64,000 nt of DNA from the NCBI RefSeq assembly GCF_000818015.1, contig NZ_CP007511.1, positions 2,176,001 to 2,240,000 of the forward strand, given 5' to 3'. Shown here one piece after another: positions 1 through 8,767 of the stretch. Source of the stretch: Stutzerimonas balearica DSM 6083. Its GTDB lineage: Bacteria; Pseudomonadota; Gammaproteobacteria; Pseudomonadales; Pseudomonadaceae. How positions within the stretch are numbered: the first letter of the stretch is position 1; each line of letters starts with the position of its first letter. A program made the position numbers and the translations under genes. Below the pieces are notes generated by a model. That model ran no database searches, was not told where the DNA came from, and saw only the letters and a list, made by a program, of their open reading frames with translations.

Positions 1-2
1 TG

Positions 3-626
3 GGCTACCCCTTCGGCAGCCTGGTGCCCTCCCTGGCCACCGCGCTGGGCAGCTCGGGTGACCGTCCGGCTGCACTGGCCGAGCTGATGGGCATCATCCT
101 CAACGATGGCGTGCGGCTGCCGAGCGTGCGGATCGACAGTCTGGACTTCGCTGCGCAGACGCCCTACGAAACCCGCTTGCGCCTGGCCGGTGGCGCCGGC
201 GAGCGCGTGCTGCCCAGCGAAGTCGCCGCTACCCTGCGCGAAGCCCTGGCGCTGGTGGTCGAGGGAGGAACGGCGCGGCGCCTGCAGGGCACCTTTGTGC
301 GCGAGGATGGCAGCACGCTGCCGGTCGGCGGCAAGACCGGTACCGGCGACAACCGCATCGACACGGTCGGCGCCGGTGGCCGGTTGATCAGCTCGCTGGC
401 GATGAACCGCACCGCGACCTTCGTGTTCTACCTGGGCCCCGATCACTTCGGTACCCTCACGGCCTACGTGCCTGGCCGGGCAGCAGACAGCTTCCGCTTC
501 ACCTCGGCGCTGCCGGTGCAGGTGCTCAAGGGCATGGCGCCGATCCTGGCGCCCTACCTCGCCAATGGCGCACACACCCGGTGCACGCCGCGCCTGCAGA
601 TGGCGGAGGCCGCGACCGCTCGCTAG
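3..626 (+). CDS. C-terminal part of a penicillin-binding protein (transpeptidase domain), 5' end outside window
   Basis: The open frame runs in from the left edge, so this is the last ~207 residues of a longer protein. The hallmark is a GGKTGTGDNRID stretch near base 335, the KTG(T) box of serine transpeptidases. An LVPSLATALGSSGDRPAALAELM segment fits the tail of large transglycosylase/transpeptidase PBPs of pseudomonads. The catalytic SXXK and SXN motifs and any glycosyltransferase domain would lie upstream and cannot be checked. Such enzymes build and cross-link peptidoglycan in the periplasm. The stop at 624-626 is followed by a ~100 bp gap before the next gene. Confidence 0.75.
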   Translation, partial: GYPFGSLVPSLATALGSSGDRPAALAELMGIILNDGVRLPSVRIDSLDFAAQTPYETRLRLAGGAGERVLPSEVAATLREALALVVEGGTARRLQGTFVREDGSTLPVGGKTGTGDNRIDTVGAGGRLISSLAMNRTATFVFYLGPDHFGTLTAYVPGRAADSFRFTSALPVQVLKGMAPILAPYLANGAHTRCTPRLQMAEAATAR

Positions 627-728
627 CACCGGACATGCGCCGCCTGAACGTATCGACGGCAGCGACTTCAAAGAAAGACATTCATCGATTCGGCCCACGC
701 CCGCGTGGTGGGCCGACGCATTCGAGCC

Positions 729-1460
729 ATGTCTGCAACCTTAATCGCCAGCTTTCTTGCCGCACTGATGCTTGCCTCGGTTCATCTGCTCTGCGTCAGG
801 CTGCGCTTCCTTGACCGTACGCCGCGCAGCCGCTGGCTGTCGTTCGCCGGTGGCGTCGCGGTGTCGTACGTGTTCCTTCACCTGCTGCCGGAGATCGCCA
901 AGGGGCAGCGCCTGATGGATGAGCGCACCCGCGGCGTGCTCGCCTTCTTCGAGGGCCACGCGTACCTGCTGGCACTCGCCGGGCTGGTCGGTTTCTACGG
1001 TGTCGAACGCCTGGCCAAGGAGCACCGTCGCCGGATGGCCACCGGCGGCCCACCGAGTGCCGGTGTGTTCTGGGTACATATCAGCAGTTTTGCCGCCTAC
1101 AACATGCTCACCGGCTACCTGCTGCTGCACCGCGAGGAGCCCGGCCTCGGCAGCTTGGCCTGGTTCACGCTGGCGATGGCGATGCATTTCGTGGTCAACG
1201 ACTTCGGCCTGCAGGCCGACCATCGGCAACGCTACGACCGCAAGGGCCGCTGGCTGCTGGCCGGGGCGCTGCTGCTGGGCTGGGCGCTGGGCTTGGTGAT
1301 CGAGATATCCGATCTGGCGATTTCCGCCTGGATCGCCCTGCTCGCCGGCGGCGTCATCCTCAACGTGCTCAAGGAGGAACTGCCGGCCGAGCGGGAGAGC
1401 CGCTTCAGCGCCTTCGTGCTTGGCGTGGCGGGCTACGCGCTGGTGCTGCTCGGGTTGTAG
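729..1460 (+). CDS. ZIP-like integral membrane protein
   Basis: The product is 243 aa and mostly hydrophobic, with about seven or eight predicted membrane spans. An FLHLLPEIAKG segment near residue 50, a histidine/asparagine-containing span (AMHFVVNDFGL) near 150, and a C-terminal glycine-rich span ending NVLKEELP resemble the metal-binding helices of ZIP zinc/iron transporters. The match is partial, so the substrate is uncertain. I chose the ATG at 729 because it opens directly into a membrane helix; a GTG at 705 would add eight charged residues. The 3' end overlaps the convergent LysR gene by 28 bp. Confidence 0.6.
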   Translation: MSATLIASFLAALMLASVHLLCVRLRFLDRTPRSRWLSFAGGVAVSYVFLHLLPEIAKGQRLMDERTRGVLAFFEGHAYLLALAGLVGFYGVERLAKEHRRRMATGGPPSAGVFWVHISSFAAYNMLTGYLLLHREEPGLGSLAWFTLAMAMHFVVNDFGLQADHRQRYDRKGRWLLAGALLLGWALGLVIEISDLAISAWIALLAGGVILNVLKEELPAERESRFSAFVLGVAGYALVLLGL

Positions 1461-2359
1461 GCGTCGGCGGCCTGGCCGAGCAGACGCGCCTGGTGCGTCT
1501 GCGCCATCTCCTTGAGGAAGTCCCAGGTGGTGCGCATGCGGGCCACGTCCTTGAATTCGATCGGCATCAGCATCCAGAAGGTTCGGGTGAAGCTGACCTG
1601 CTCGGGCAGCAGCACCTGCAAGCGCGGGTCGGCGTCAGCGGTGAAGGCCGGCAGGATGGCGATACCGGCGCCGGCGGCAACCGCCTCCTGCTGCGCCAGG
1701 ACGCTGGTACTGCGCAGCGCTACGGTGCGGCTGTCGACCAACCCGTCGAGAAACAGCAACTCGCGGGAAAACAGCAGGTCATCGACATAGCTGACGAAGC
1801 GGTGGCGCTGCAGGTCGTCGCGCGCGGTGATCGGCGGGTGCTCGTCGAGGTAGCTCGGTGCCGCGTACAGGCGCAGCAGGTAATCGGTCAGCCGGGTGAT
1901 GATGAATGGCCCGCGCTCGGGGCGTTCAAGCGTGATGACGATATCCGCCTCGTGGCGTGACAGCTGCACCGCGCGCGGTAGCGCCAGCAGGTCGATGTTC
2001 AGATGCGGGTGGCGCCGGCCCAGCCCGGCCAGCTGCCCGGCAAGCATCACCGAGCCATAACCCTCGGTCGCGCCGATACGCACCTGGCCGGAGAGACCGT
2101 GATCCAGATCAGGTAGCGACTGCTGGATGGCGACGCTGGCACTTTCCATCGCCTCGACCCGGGGCAGCAGGTTGCGCCCTGCCTCGGTGAGCCGATAGCC
2201 GCCGGGCTCACGCACGAACAGCTGCATGCCCATGCTTTTTTCCAGCGCCTGCAGCCTGCGCGATACCGTGGTGTGGTCAACGTTCAAGCGCCGCGCCGCG
2301 GATGTCAGCCGCCCGGCGCGCGCGACTTCGAGAAAATAACGCAGGTTGTCCCAGTCCAT
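1433..2359 (-). CDS. LysR-family transcriptional regulator divergent from mmsA
   Basis: A 308-aa protein beginning MDWDNLRYFLEVARAG, with a textbook N-terminal winged helix-turn-helix (LNVDHTTVSRRLQALE, residues ~30-50) and a C-terminal periplasmic-binding-protein-like effector domain. The frame could extend to 2491, but the added residues are cysteine-rich and unlike any LysR protein, so the ATG at 2359 is preferred. It is divergent from mmsA across a 143-bp gap containing a perfect palindrome. By the usual LysR logic it probably controls the valine cluster, sensing an acyl-CoA or hydroxyacid intermediate. This is inference: mmsR of P. aeruginosa is, as I recall, an AraC-type protein. Confidence 0.85.
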   Translation of the reverse strand: MDWDNLRYFLEVARAGRLTSAARRLNVDHTTVSRRLQALEKSMGMQLFVREPGGYRLTEAGRNLLPRVEAMESASVAIQQSLPDLDHGLSGQVRIGATEGYGSVMLAGQLAGLGRRHPHLNIDLLALPRAVQLSRHEADIVITLERPERGPFIITRLTDYLLRLYAAPSYLDEHPPITARDDLQRHRFVSYVDDLLFSRELLFLDGLVDSRTVALRSTSVLAQQEAVAAGAGIAILPAFTADADPRLQVLLPEQVSFTRTFWMLMPIEFKDVARMRTTWDFLKEMAQTHQARLLGQAADAYNPSSTSA

Positions 2360-2382
2360 ACGGCCCTCCGGCTGTGCATTTT

Positions 2383-2399
2383 TGCAGAGCGACTCTGCA
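2383..2399. promoter_or_regulatory. Palindrome in the LysR/mmsA divergent promoter
   Basis: TGCAGAG-CGA-CTCTGCA is a perfect 7-bp inverted repeat, 24 bp upstream of the LysR start and ~100 bp upstream of mmsA. Its position and symmetry suit a regulator binding site, most simply for the LysR protein, although it is not a canonical T-N11-A box. Confidence 0.45.
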
Positions 2400-2470
2400 G
2401 CCAGCCGCATTGTAATGAGAATTTTCGCAGCTAGGATCAAGTCAGCACCCTCGCCGCGGTTCGCCGGGCG

Positions 2471-2489
2471 ACAAGAACAACAACAAACC
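2471..2489 (+). promoter_or_regulatory. CA motif (candidate Hfq/Crc site) in the mmsA leader
   Basis: The leader reads ACAAGAACAACAACAAACC directly before the GGAGG ribosome-binding site (2494-2498). Repeated AAN triplets next to the Shine-Dalgarno are the known Hfq/Crc target pattern in Pseudomonas mRNAs, where binding blocks translation on preferred carbon sources. The same pattern occurs in the small RNA at 11161-11522. Confidence 0.7.
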
Positions 2490-2502
2490 ACGCGGAGGTC
2501 CC

Positions 2503-4008
2503 ATGACCGGCAGCATCCCCACCGTCAAACTGCTCATCGACGGTCAGCTCATCGAGTCCAACAGCAAGCAGTGGCGCGACGTGATCAACCCGGCCACGCA
2601 GGAAATCCTCGCGCAGGTTCCCTTCGCCACCGCCGAGGAAGTCGATCGCGCCGTGGCCAGTGCCAAGACGGCCTTCAAGACCTGGCGCAAGACACCGATC
2701 GGTGCCCGTGCGCGCATCTTCCTCAAGTACCAGCAGCTGATCCGCGAGCACATGAAAGAGCTGGCGGCGATGCTCACCGCCGAGCAGGGCAAGACCCTGG
2801 CCGATGCCGAAGGCGACGTGTTCCGCGGCCTGGAAGTGGTCGAGCATGCCGCCGGCATCGGCAACCTGCAGCTCGGCGAGCTGGCCAACAACGTCGCCAG
2901 CGGGGTGGATACCTACACCCTGCTGCAGCCGCTGGGCGTCTGTGCCGGCATCACCCCGTTCAACTTCCCGGCAATGATCCCGCTGTGGATGTTCCCCATG
3001 GCCATCGCCACCGGTAACACCTTCGTGCTCAAGCCCTCCGAACAGGACCCGATGGTCACCATGCGGCTATGCGAACTGGCGCTCGAAGCCGGCGTGCCGC
3101 CGGGCGTGCTCAACGTGGTGCACGGTGGGCCGGACGTGGTGAACGCGATCTGCGACCATCCGGACATCAAGGCCGTCTCCTTCGTCGGCTCGACCAGGGT
3201 CGGCACCCACGTCTATAACCGCGCCTCCCAGGCGGGCAAGCGCGTGCAGTGCATGATGGGCGCGAAGAACCACGCCATCGTGCTGCCCGATGCGCACAAG
3301 GAGCAGAGCCTCAACGCCATCGCCGGAGCGGCCTTCGGCGCGGCCGGCCAGCGCTGCATGGCGCTGTCGGTGGTGGTGCTGGTCGGCGAGGCGCAGCAGT
3401 GGATTCCCGACCTGGTCGCCAAGGCCAAGTCGCTGAAACTCAGCGCCGGCACCGAGCCGGGTGCCGACCTCGGCCCGCTGGTGTCCTGCGCGGCGCTGGA
3501 TCGCGTCAGCGGGCTGATCGAGCGTGGCGTTGCCGAAGGCGCAACCCTCGAGCTCGACGGTCGCAACCCGCAGGTGAGCGGCTACGAGAAAGGCAACTTC
3601 GTCGCGCCGACGATCTTCTCCGGCGTGAAGGCCGAGATGAGCATCTACCGCGAGGAAATCTTCGGCCCGGTGCTCTGCGTGATGGGCGCGGCGACCATGG
3701 ACGAAGCCATCGAGCTGATCAATGCCAACCCCAACGGCAACGGCACCGCCATCTTCACCCGTTCGGGCGCCGCGGCGCGGCACTTCCAGGAAGAGATCGA
3801 CGTCGGTCAGGTGGGCATCAACGTACCGATTCCGGTGCCGGTGCCGATGTTCTCCTTTACCGGCTCGCGTGCGTCGAAGCTCGGCGACCTCGGCCCCTAC
3901 GGCAAGCAGGTGGTGCAGTTCTACACCCAGACCAAGACCGTCACCGAACGCTGGTTCGACGAAGAGGCGGTCGGCTCCACGGTCAACACCACCATCAACC
4001 TCAAGTAA
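2503..4008 (+). CDS. mmsA: Methylmalonate-semialdehyde dehydrogenase (CoA-acylating)
   Basis: MmsA converts methylmalonate semialdehyde, NAD+ and CoA to propionyl-CoA and CO2, the last step of distal valine catabolism. The 501-aa product has the aldehyde dehydrogenase fold throughout: a cofactor segment ([19 protein letters not shown]), the SFVGSTRVG loop, and the catalytic cysteine at residue ~285 in [11 protein letters not shown]. The [12 protein letters not shown] and [17 protein letters not shown] signatures are specific to the MMSDH subfamily rather than generic ALDHs. The start has a strong GGAGG five bases upstream. A GC-rich hairpin (4017-4038) separates it from the hydratase gene. 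Its leader carries a CA motif, suggesting catabolite repression through Hfq/Crc. Confidence 0.95.
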   Translation: MTGSIPTVKLLIDGQLIESNSKQWRDVINPATQEILAQVPFATAEEVDRAVASAKTAFKTWRKTPIGARARIFLKYQQLIREHMKELAAMLTAEQGKTLADAEGDVFRGLEVVEHAAGIGNLQLGELANNVASGVDTYTLLQPLGVCAGITPFNFPAMIPLWMFPMAIATGNTFVLKPSEQDPMVTMRLCELALEAGVPPGVLNVVHGGPDVVNAICDHPDIKAVSFVGSTRVGTHVYNRASQAGKRVQCMMGAKNHAIVLPDAHKEQSLNAIAGAAFGAAGQRCMALSVVVLVGEAQQWIPDLVAKAKSLKLSAGTEPGADLGPLVSCAALDRVSGLIERGVAEGATLELDGRNPQVSGYEKGNFVAPTIFSGVKAEMSIYREEIFGPVLCVMGAATMDEAIELINANPNGNGTAIFTRSGAAARHFQEEIDVGQVGINVPIPVPVPMFSFTGSRASKLGDLGPYGKQVVQFYTQTKTVTERWFDEEAVGSTVNTTINLK

Positions 4009-4050
4009 CCCACACGGGGCCGGCCAGCGGGCCGGCCCGAAGGAAGCCCC

Positions 4051-4824
4051 ATGACATTCGAAACCCTGCTCGTCGACATCCAGGACCGCGTTGCGCTGAT
4101 CACCCTGAACCGCCCGCAGGCACTCAATGCGCTGAACAGCCAGCTGATCAGCGAGCTGAACAGCGCGCTCGGCCAGCTCGAAGCCAACCCTGAGGTCGGC
4201 TGCATCGTGCTGACCGGCTCGGCCAAGGCCTTCGCCGCCGGTGCCGACATCAAGGAAATGGCCGAGCTCAGCTACCCGCAGATCTACCTCGACGATTTCT
4301 TCGCCGAAGCCGATCGCATCGCCAACCGGCGCAAACCGCTGATCGCCGCGGTGGCCGGCTATGCACTGGGTGGCGGCTGCGAGCTGGCGCTGTTGTGCGA
4401 CATGATCTTCGCCGCCGAAAACGCCCGCTTCGGCCAGCCGGAGATCAACCTCGGCGTGCTGCCGGGCATCGGCGGCACTCAACGACTGACCCGCGCCGTG
4501 GGCAAGGCCAAGGCCATGGACCTGTGCCTGACCGGGCGTCAGATGGACGCCGAAGAAGCCGAGCGCGCCGGCCTGGTGGCACGCATCTTCCCGCAGGAAA
4601 GCCTGCTGGAGGAAACCCTGAAGGCCGCCCGGGTGATCGCCGAGAAGTCGCTGCCGGCCACCATGATGGTCAAGGAAAGCGTCAACCGCGCCTTCGAGAC
4701 CACGCTGGCCGAAGGTATTCGCTTCGAGCGTCGCGTGTTCCATGCGGTGTTCGCCACGGCCGACCAGAAGGAAGGCATGGCGGCGTTCGCCGAAAAGCGC
4801 AAGCCGGACTTCAAGAACCGCTGA
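4051..4824 (+). CDS. Enoyl-CoA hydratase (probable methacrylyl-CoA hydratase)
   Basis: A 257-aa crotonase. The oxyanion-hole segment AAGADIKEM (residues ~62-70) and the two catalytic glutamates, E111 in GGGCELALL and E131 in [11 protein letters not shown], have the spacing seen in true hydratases. In the context of mmsA, mmsB and a hydroxyisobutyryl-CoA hydrolase it most likely hydrates methacrylyl-CoA to 3-hydroxyisobutyryl-CoA. It may also serve tiglyl-CoA from isoleucine, since the second catabolic cluster in this window lacks a hydratase. The start is preceded by a clear GAAGG ribosome-binding site. It is followed by a 164-bp gap holding a repeat-like element. Confidence 0.9.
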   Translation: MTFETLLVDIQDRVALITLNRPQALNALNSQLISELNSALGQLEANPEVGCIVLTGSAKAFAAGADIKEMAELSYPQIYLDDFFAEADRIANRRKPLIAAVAGYALGGGCELALLCDMIFAAENARFGQPEINLGVLPGIGGTQRLTRAVGKAKAMDLCLTGRQMDAEEAERAGLVARIFPQESLLEETLKAARVIAEKSLPATMMVKESVNRAFETTLAEGIRFERRVFHAVFATADQKEGMAAFAEKRKPDFKNR

Positions 4825-4841
4825 GCCACATTCAACAGGCC

Positions 4842-4982
4842 GTTCGAAAGCGTCGCGAGCGACGGCTATGCCAGGCGAAATCGCCCGAGGAAGCGGAGTT
4901 TACAAGTCGTGAATGAGCTTTCGAGGGGATTTCAACGCCGCAGCGCCTGGCGCGGTAACTTTCGGATGGGCTGCAAAAGGAA
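4842..4982. repeat. Probable interspersed repeat-like element between ech and mmsB
   Basis: This ~140-bp non-coding stretch contains GCCAGGCG (4870-4877) and its inverted partner CGCCTGGC (4944-4951), flanking an AT-richer core with GAGTTTACAAGTCGTGAATG. I recall very similar sequences scattered between genes in stutzeri-group genomes. There is no second copy in this window, so repeat status rests on recall and on the terminal inverted arms. Confidence 0.4.
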
Positions 4983-4988
4983 CGAGCC

Positions 4989-5888
4989 ATGCATATCGGA
5001 TTCATCGGATTAGGCAACATGGGCGCGCCAATGGCGCGCAACCTGCTCAAGGCTGGCTACACGCTCAGCGTGTTCGACCTGAATACCCAGGTCATGGAGG
5101 CGCTGGCGCAGGCCGGAGCACTGCCGGCCGAGTCGCCGACCGCCATCGCGCGCGGCAACGCCGACGTCATCATCACCATGCTGCCCGCCGCGCCCCATGT
5201 GCGCAGCGTCTATTTGGGCGACGACGGGCTGATCCAGAACGTGCGCCCCGGCGTATTGCTGATCGACAGCTCGACGATCGACCCGCACAGCGCGCGTGAC
5301 GTCGCCGCCGTGGCCGCACAGCACGGCAACCCGATGCTCGATGCGCCGGTCTCCGGTGGCACGGGCGGCGCCGCAGCCGGCACCCTGACGTTCATGGTCG
5401 GTGGCAGCCGTGAGCACTTCGAGCGCGCACGGCCGATCCTCGAGGCGATGGGCAAGAACATCATCCATTGCGGCGATACCGGCAACGGCCAGGTGGCCAA
5501 GGTCGCCAACAACATGCTGTTGGGCATCTCCATGATCGGCGTCGCCGAGGCGATGGCACTGGGCGTCGCGCTGGGCATGGACGCCAAGACCCTGGCCGGC
5601 GTCATCAATACCTCCAGCGGCCGCTGCTGGAGTTCGGACACCTACAACCCCTTTCCCGGCGTGCTGGACAACGCCCCCGCTTCGCGCGGCTACAGCGGCG
5701 GCTTCGGCACCGACCTGATGCTCAAGGACCTGGGCCTGGCCACCGAGGCCGCACGCCTGGCGCGCCAGCCGGTCGTGCTCGGCGCGGTCGCGCAGCAGCT
5801 GTACCAGGCCTTCAGCGCCGGGGGGCACGGCGCGCTGGATTTTTCCGCGATCATCAATCAGTACCGCAAGGATTCTCCCCATGAGTGA
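4989..5888 (+). CDS. mmsB: 3-hydroxyisobutyrate dehydrogenase
   Basis: MmsB oxidises 3-hydroxyisobutyrate to methylmalonate semialdehyde with NAD+, feeding MmsA. The 299-aa protein starts with the dinucleotide-binding motif IGFIGLGNMGAPMARNL. It carries the substrate-binding signature DAPVSGGTGGAAAGTL (residues ~118-132), and the catalytic lysine is K171 in GQVAKVANNMLL. Length and motifs match the beta-hydroxyacid dehydrogenase family closely. The ribosome-binding site is AAAGGAACG. Its stop overlaps the next start by 8 bp, indicating translational coupling to the hydrolase gene. Confidence 0.95.
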   Translation: MHIGFIGLGNMGAPMARNLLKAGYTLSVFDLNTQVMEALAQAGALPAESPTAIARGNADVIITMLPAAPHVRSVYLGDDGLIQNVRPGVLLIDSSTIDPHSARDVAAVAAQHGNPMLDAPVSGGTGGAAAGTLTFMVGGSREHFERARPILEAMGKNIIHCGDTGNGQVAKVANNMLLGISMIGVAEAMALGVALGMDAKTLAGVINTSSGRCWSSDTYNPFPGVLDNAPASRGYSGGFGTDLMLKDLGLATEAARLARQPVVLGAVAQQLYQAFSAGGHGALDFSAIINQYRKDSPHE

Positions 5889-6972
5889 AGCCGAACGCCC
5901 CGTGCTGGCAGCCGTACGCAACCACGTCGGCCACCTCACGCTGAACCGCCCCGCCGGGCTCAACGCCGTCAATCTGGAGATGGTGCGCCTGCTCGACGAG
6001 CAGTTGCGCGCCTGGGCCGCCGACCCGTCGATTAACGCCGTGGTGCTGCGCGCCAACGGCGAGAAGGCGTTCTGCGCCGGCGGTGACATCCGCTCGCTGT
6101 ACGACAGCTTCAAGCGTGGCGATACCGAGCACGAGACCTTTTTCGAGGAGGAATATGCGCTCGATCAGTACATCCATGCCTATCCCAAGCCCCTGCTGGC
6201 GCTGATGGACGGCTTCGTCCTCGGTGGCGGCATGGGCCTGGTCCAGGGTGCGGCGCTGCGGGTGATCAGCGAGCGTGCGCGCATGGGCATGCCCGAGGTC
6301 GGCATCGGCTACTTCCCTGACGTCGGCGGCAGCTATTTCCTCTCGCGTCTGCCCGGCGAGCTGGGCACTTACATGGGTGTGACCGGCCTGCCGATTCGTG
6401 CGGCCGATGCGCTCTACACGGGGCTGGCTGACTGGTGCATCAGCCATGAGCAGATCGCCGAGCTCGACCGCTGCCTGGACCGCATGAGCTGGTCAGTGCA
6501 TCCCCGCGAAGCGCTCCAGACACTGGTCGGGTCGTTGGCCACCCGAGATCTGCCGGGCTCCGAGCTCAAGGCGGTGCGCCAGGCGATCGACGAGCACTTC
6601 GCGCACGCCGACGTTCAGGCGATTCGCGCATCGCTGGCCGCCGAGCGGCGGCCCGAGTTCGAGGACTGGGCACGGGAGACCGTCAAGGTGCTCGACAGCC
6701 GCTCGCCGCTGGCCATGAGCGTCACCCTCGCCATGCTCAGGCGCGGCCGCGAACTGGCGCTGGCCGACTGCTTTGCGCTGGAGCTGCATCTGGATCGGCA
6801 GTGGTTCGCCCGCGGCGACATCATGGAAGGCGTGCGCGCGCTGATCATCGACAAGGACAAGAGCCCACGCTGGAACCCGCCGCAACTGTCCGAAGTCACC
6901 ACCGAGCAGGTTCAGAGCTTCTTCGCCGACTTCAAGCCGGCCACCCGCTCGCGGCGAACCGCCACGGCCTGA
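5881..6972 (+). CDS. 3-hydroxyisobutyryl-CoA hydrolase (crotonase superfamily)
   Basis: A 363-aa crotonase-fold protein, longer than a hydratase and with the HIBCH-type signatures [15 protein letters not shown] and [22 protein letters not shown]. It is expected to release free 3-hydroxyisobutyrate from its CoA ester, which keeps toxic methacrylyl-CoA low. It lies between mmsB (8-bp overlap) and the acyl-CoA dehydrogenase gene, exactly where the valine pathway needs it. The downstream gap contains a 9-bp-stem hairpin (6977-7004) without a T-run, which may modulate read-through or mRNA stability. Many databases label such proteins simply enoyl-CoA hydratase. Confidence 0.88.
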   Translation: MSEAERPVLAAVRNHVGHLTLNRPAGLNAVNLEMVRLLDEQLRAWAADPSINAVVLRANGEKAFCAGGDIRSLYDSFKRGDTEHETFFEEEYALDQYIHAYPKPLLALMDGFVLGGGMGLVQGAALRVISERARMGMPEVGIGYFPDVGGSYFLSRLPGELGTYMGVTGLPIRAADALYTGLADWCISHEQIAELDRCLDRMSWSVHPREALQTLVGSLATRDLPGSELKAVRQAIDEHFAHADVQAIRASLAAERRPEFEDWARETVKVLDSRSPLAMSVTLAMLRRGRELALADCFALELHLDRQWFARGDIMEGVRALIIDKDKSPRWNPPQLSEVTTEQVQSFFADFKPATRSRRTATA

Positions 6973-7036
6973 CGCCGGCGGGCGGCGGTTATCGACCGCC
7001 CGCCCCGGCCTGAACAACGATAAAGAGAACCCTGCG

Positions 7037-8188
7037 ATGAACGACCTCGAACTCACCGAAGACCAGCGCATGATCCGCGACATGGCCCGCGACTTCGCCC
7101 GTCGCGAGATCGCTCCGCACGCCCAGGCGTGGGAAAAGGCCGGCTGGATCGACGACGCACTGGTCGCCCAGATGGGCGAGCTCGGCCTGTTGGGCATGGT
7201 CGTCCCGGAACAATGGGGCGGCAGCTACGTCGACTACGTCGCCTATGCGCTGGCGGTGGAGGAAATCTCTGCCGGCGATGGTGCCGTGGGCGCGTTGATG
7301 AGCATTCACAATTCCGTGGGTTGCGGCCCGGTACTCAAGTACGGTTCCCAGGCGCAAAAGGACGAGTGGCTCGCCGAGCTGGCCAGCGGGCGCGCTATCG
7401 GCTGCTTTGCCCTGACCGAACCCCAGGCCGGCTCCGAAGCGCACAACCTGCGCACCCGCGCCGAACGGGTGGACGGCCACTGGGTGCTCAACGGCGCCAA
7501 GCAATTCTGCAGCAACGCCAAGCGCGCGAAGCTGGCGATCGTGTTCGCGGTGACCGATCCGGACCTTGGTAAGAAGGGCCTTTCGGCCTTCCTGGTGCCG
7601 ACCGACACGCCCGGCTTCGTGGTCGAACGCAGCGAGCACAAGATGGGTATTCGTGCCTCCGACACCTGTGCCCTGGCGCTGACCGACTGCCGGGTGCCCG
7701 AAGCGAACCTGCTGGGCGAGCGCGGCAAGGGCCTGGCCATTGCCCTGTCGAACCTCGAGGGCGGGCGCATCGGCATCGGCGCGCAGGCACTGGGTATCGC
7801 CCGCGCGGCGTTCGAAGCAGCCCTGCGCTATGCCCGTGACCGGGTACAGTTCGGCAAGCCGATCGCCGAGCACCAGAGCATCGCCAATCTGCTCGCCGAC
7901 ATGCAGACACAGCTCAACGCCGCGCGCCTGCTCATTCTGCATGCAGCGCGGCTCAAGTCGGCGGGGCTGCCCTGCCTTTCCGAAGCCTCACAGGCCAAGC
8001 TGTTTGTTTCGGAGATGGCCGAAAAGGTCTGCTCGCAGGCGATCCAGATCCATGGCGGCTACGGCTACCTGGAGGACTACCCGGTCGAGCGCTACTACCG
8101 CGACGCCCGCATCACGCAGATCTACGAGGGCTCCAGCGAGATCCAGCGCCTGCTGATCGCCCGCGAGCTGGCCAGCTATTCGCTGTAG
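7037..8188 (+). CDS. Acyl-CoA dehydrogenase, probably isobutyryl-CoA dehydrogenase
   Basis: A 383-aa FAD-dependent acyl-CoA dehydrogenase. It has [13 protein letters not shown] in the middle domain, and the C-terminal helix ends with [19 protein letters not shown] followed by [12 protein letters not shown], which contains the family's catalytic-base glutamate region. Its place at the end of the valine cluster argues for isobutyryl-CoA as substrate, giving methacrylyl-CoA. The leader before its ribosome-binding site contains AACAACGATAAAGAG, a weak CA-like motif. The gene ends immediately beside the convergent DUF2892-like gene with no spacer, and no terminator is visible. Confidence 0.9.
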   Translation: MNDLELTEDQRMIRDMARDFARREIAPHAQAWEKAGWIDDALVAQMGELGLLGMVVPEQWGGSYVDYVAYALAVEEISAGDGAVGALMSIHNSVGCGPVLKYGSQAQKDEWLAELASGRAIGCFALTEPQAGSEAHNLRTRAERVDGHWVLNGAKQFCSNAKRAKLAIVFAVTDPDLGKKGLSAFLVPTDTPGFVVERSEHKMGIRASDTCALALTDCRVPEANLLGERGKGLAIALSNLEGGRIGIGAQALGIARAAFEAALRYARDRVQFGKPIAEHQSIANLLADMQTQLNAARLLILHAARLKSAGLPCLSEASQAKLFVSEMAEKVCSQAIQIHGGYGYLEDYPVERYYRDARITQIYEGSSEIQRLLIARELASYSL

Positions 8189-8560
8189 TTACACCGCCGG
8201 GCCGCGGCGCGACTCGTGGCCCATCGGCGTAGCGTCGGGGATTTGCACGTCGGGGGCCTGGAAATCCGGGCTGTGCACTTCCGAATCCAGCGGCATGTGG
8301 GCGTAGCGCTCCGGCGGAAAATGGCCCTTGTGGTCATGCCGAGCGCCACTGGCCTCATGCTCGGTCAACATGCGCTTGGCCTCGCAACGCCCGGTTACGC
8401 CGCGAGCCAGCGCCATGCCACCTAGGGCCAGCTCCACCAGGCCGAACAGGCCGCCGCGGCGCAGGCCCTTGGCCAGCAGCATCACACCGCCGGCCACCGA
8501 AGCGGTACGCTCCCAGCCGTGGACGTTTTGCGGTGCGTTCTTGTCGTACAGGCGGTTCAT
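8189..8560 (-). CDS. Small DUF2892-like membrane protein
   Basis: A 123-aa protein whose N-terminal half (ERTASVAGGVMLLAKGLRRGG... then a second glycine-rich hydrophobic segment) matches the short two-helix inner-membrane DUF2892/YgaP-type unit. The C-terminal half is hydrophilic and histidine/proline-rich. The ATG at 8560 is chosen because GAGG lies the usual distance before it; a GTG at 8569 overlaps that site. Function is unknown. It converges on the acyl-CoA dehydrogenase gene, with adjoining stop codons. Confidence 0.7.
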   Translation of the reverse strand: MNRLYDKNAPQNVHGWERTASVAGGVMLLAKGLRRGGLFGLVELALGGMALARGVTGRCEAKRMLTEHEASGARHDHKGHFPPERYAHMPLDSEVHSPDFQAPDVQIPDATPMGHESRRGPAV

Positions 8561-8686
8561 GGTGGTCACCTCGTGTGTTTTCGGTCCTTATAGCTGACTG
8601 CGTGAACCCCAAGCCGTTCCGGTCCAGCCGACGACGCGACTTCTGTGCCCCAGGCTTTCGTCGGCGGGTAACGGCGGCCGCACAAG

Positions 8687-8702
8687 CTGTATATCCATAC
8701 AT
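8687..8702. promoter_or_regulatory. Candidate LexA (SOS) box upstream of topB
   Basis: CTGTATATCCATACAT matches the CTGTATAT-N2-ATACAG SOS consensus except at the final base. It lies 65 bp before the topB start, and the adjacent CATAAA could be a -10 element. A single-base departure in an outer position weakens but does not exclude LexA binding. Confidence 0.45.
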
Positions 8703-8767
8703 AAAAACATTGCCTGATCTCGACGGGCCCGCCATGCTGTGCCAGTCATCCCTGCGGCCCGCCAAGC

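Noticed and set aside
3067..4743. Long 558-codon open frame antisense to mmsA and the hydratase gene
   Set aside because: Shadow of a GC-rich gene: low-complexity His/Gly/Arg-rich translation, no ribosome-binding site, no family motifs.
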